From Candidatus Dormiibacterota bacterium (lineage in GTDB: Bacteria > Chloroflexota > Dormibacteria > Aeolococcales > Aeolococcaceae), in NCBI GenBank assembly GCA_019234035.1, contig JAFALX010000265.1, positions 1 through 5,231 on the forward strand: DNA of 5,231 nt. The letters run 5' to 3'. The notes under the pieces were generated by a model. The model saw only the letters and a list, made by a program, of their open reading frames with translations. It was not told where the DNA came from and searched no databases. Positions 5,224-5,231 of this stretch are shown in pieces. The position numbers and the translations under genes are program-made. Position 1 is the stretch's first letter. Each line of letters opens with the position of its first letter.

Positions 5224-5231
5224 CTGGCGTA

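Overview
This is a high-GC bacterial window. Its best-preserved genes are an actinobacterial-style mix: a DUF1275 membrane protein, a PAS-GGDEF-EAL protein and a PAS-LuxR regulator. All have strong G/C third-position bias, which suggests a high-GC Actinobacteria-like host, though the sequence does not fix the taxon. No rRNA, tRNA or CRISPR array is visible.

The left third (1 to about 1640) looks like worn accessory DNA. Positions 1-521 hold a frame-disrupted, unrecognised coding region. Positions 593-754 hold a short reading frame that resembles the leader ORF of group II intron / reverse-transcriptase elements, with no reverse transcriptase following it. Next, on the minus strand, is a hicA-hicB toxin-antitoxin module (1456 down to 841). 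hicB is intact and carries an added C-terminal helix-turn-helix. hicA is recognisable only when two frames are joined, because one base appears to be missing near 1404-1408. Inverted and direct repeats just upstream of hicA (1462-1503) look like the operator. A near-identical 27-bp direct repeat (785-811 and 1570-1596) brackets the whole module. Hand counts of two 60-base rows in the left part give 55-57% G+C, against 63-82% for two rows further right, which fits an acquired and decaying segment.

The right two thirds are well-preserved chromosomal-type genes. A DUF1275 (YoaK-like) membrane protein runs rightward from 1674 behind a perfect Shine-Dalgarno. It converges with a leftward PAS-GGDEF-EAL protein (4100 to 2421), whose GGDEF half is degenerate and whose EAL half keeps every catalytic residue, so it is predicted to be a c-di-GMP phosphodiesterase. 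Upstream of it on the same strand, 133 bp away, is a tandem-PAS LuxR-type regulator (5223 to 4234) that runs to, and possibly past, the right edge. These two minus-strand genes form a plausible signalling pair: PAS sensing coupled to transcription in one and to c-di-GMP breakdown in the other.

I found no convincing new system. The most interesting points are the hidden broken hicA, the HTH-fused HicB with its repeat-rich operator, and the direct repeats that bracket the module.
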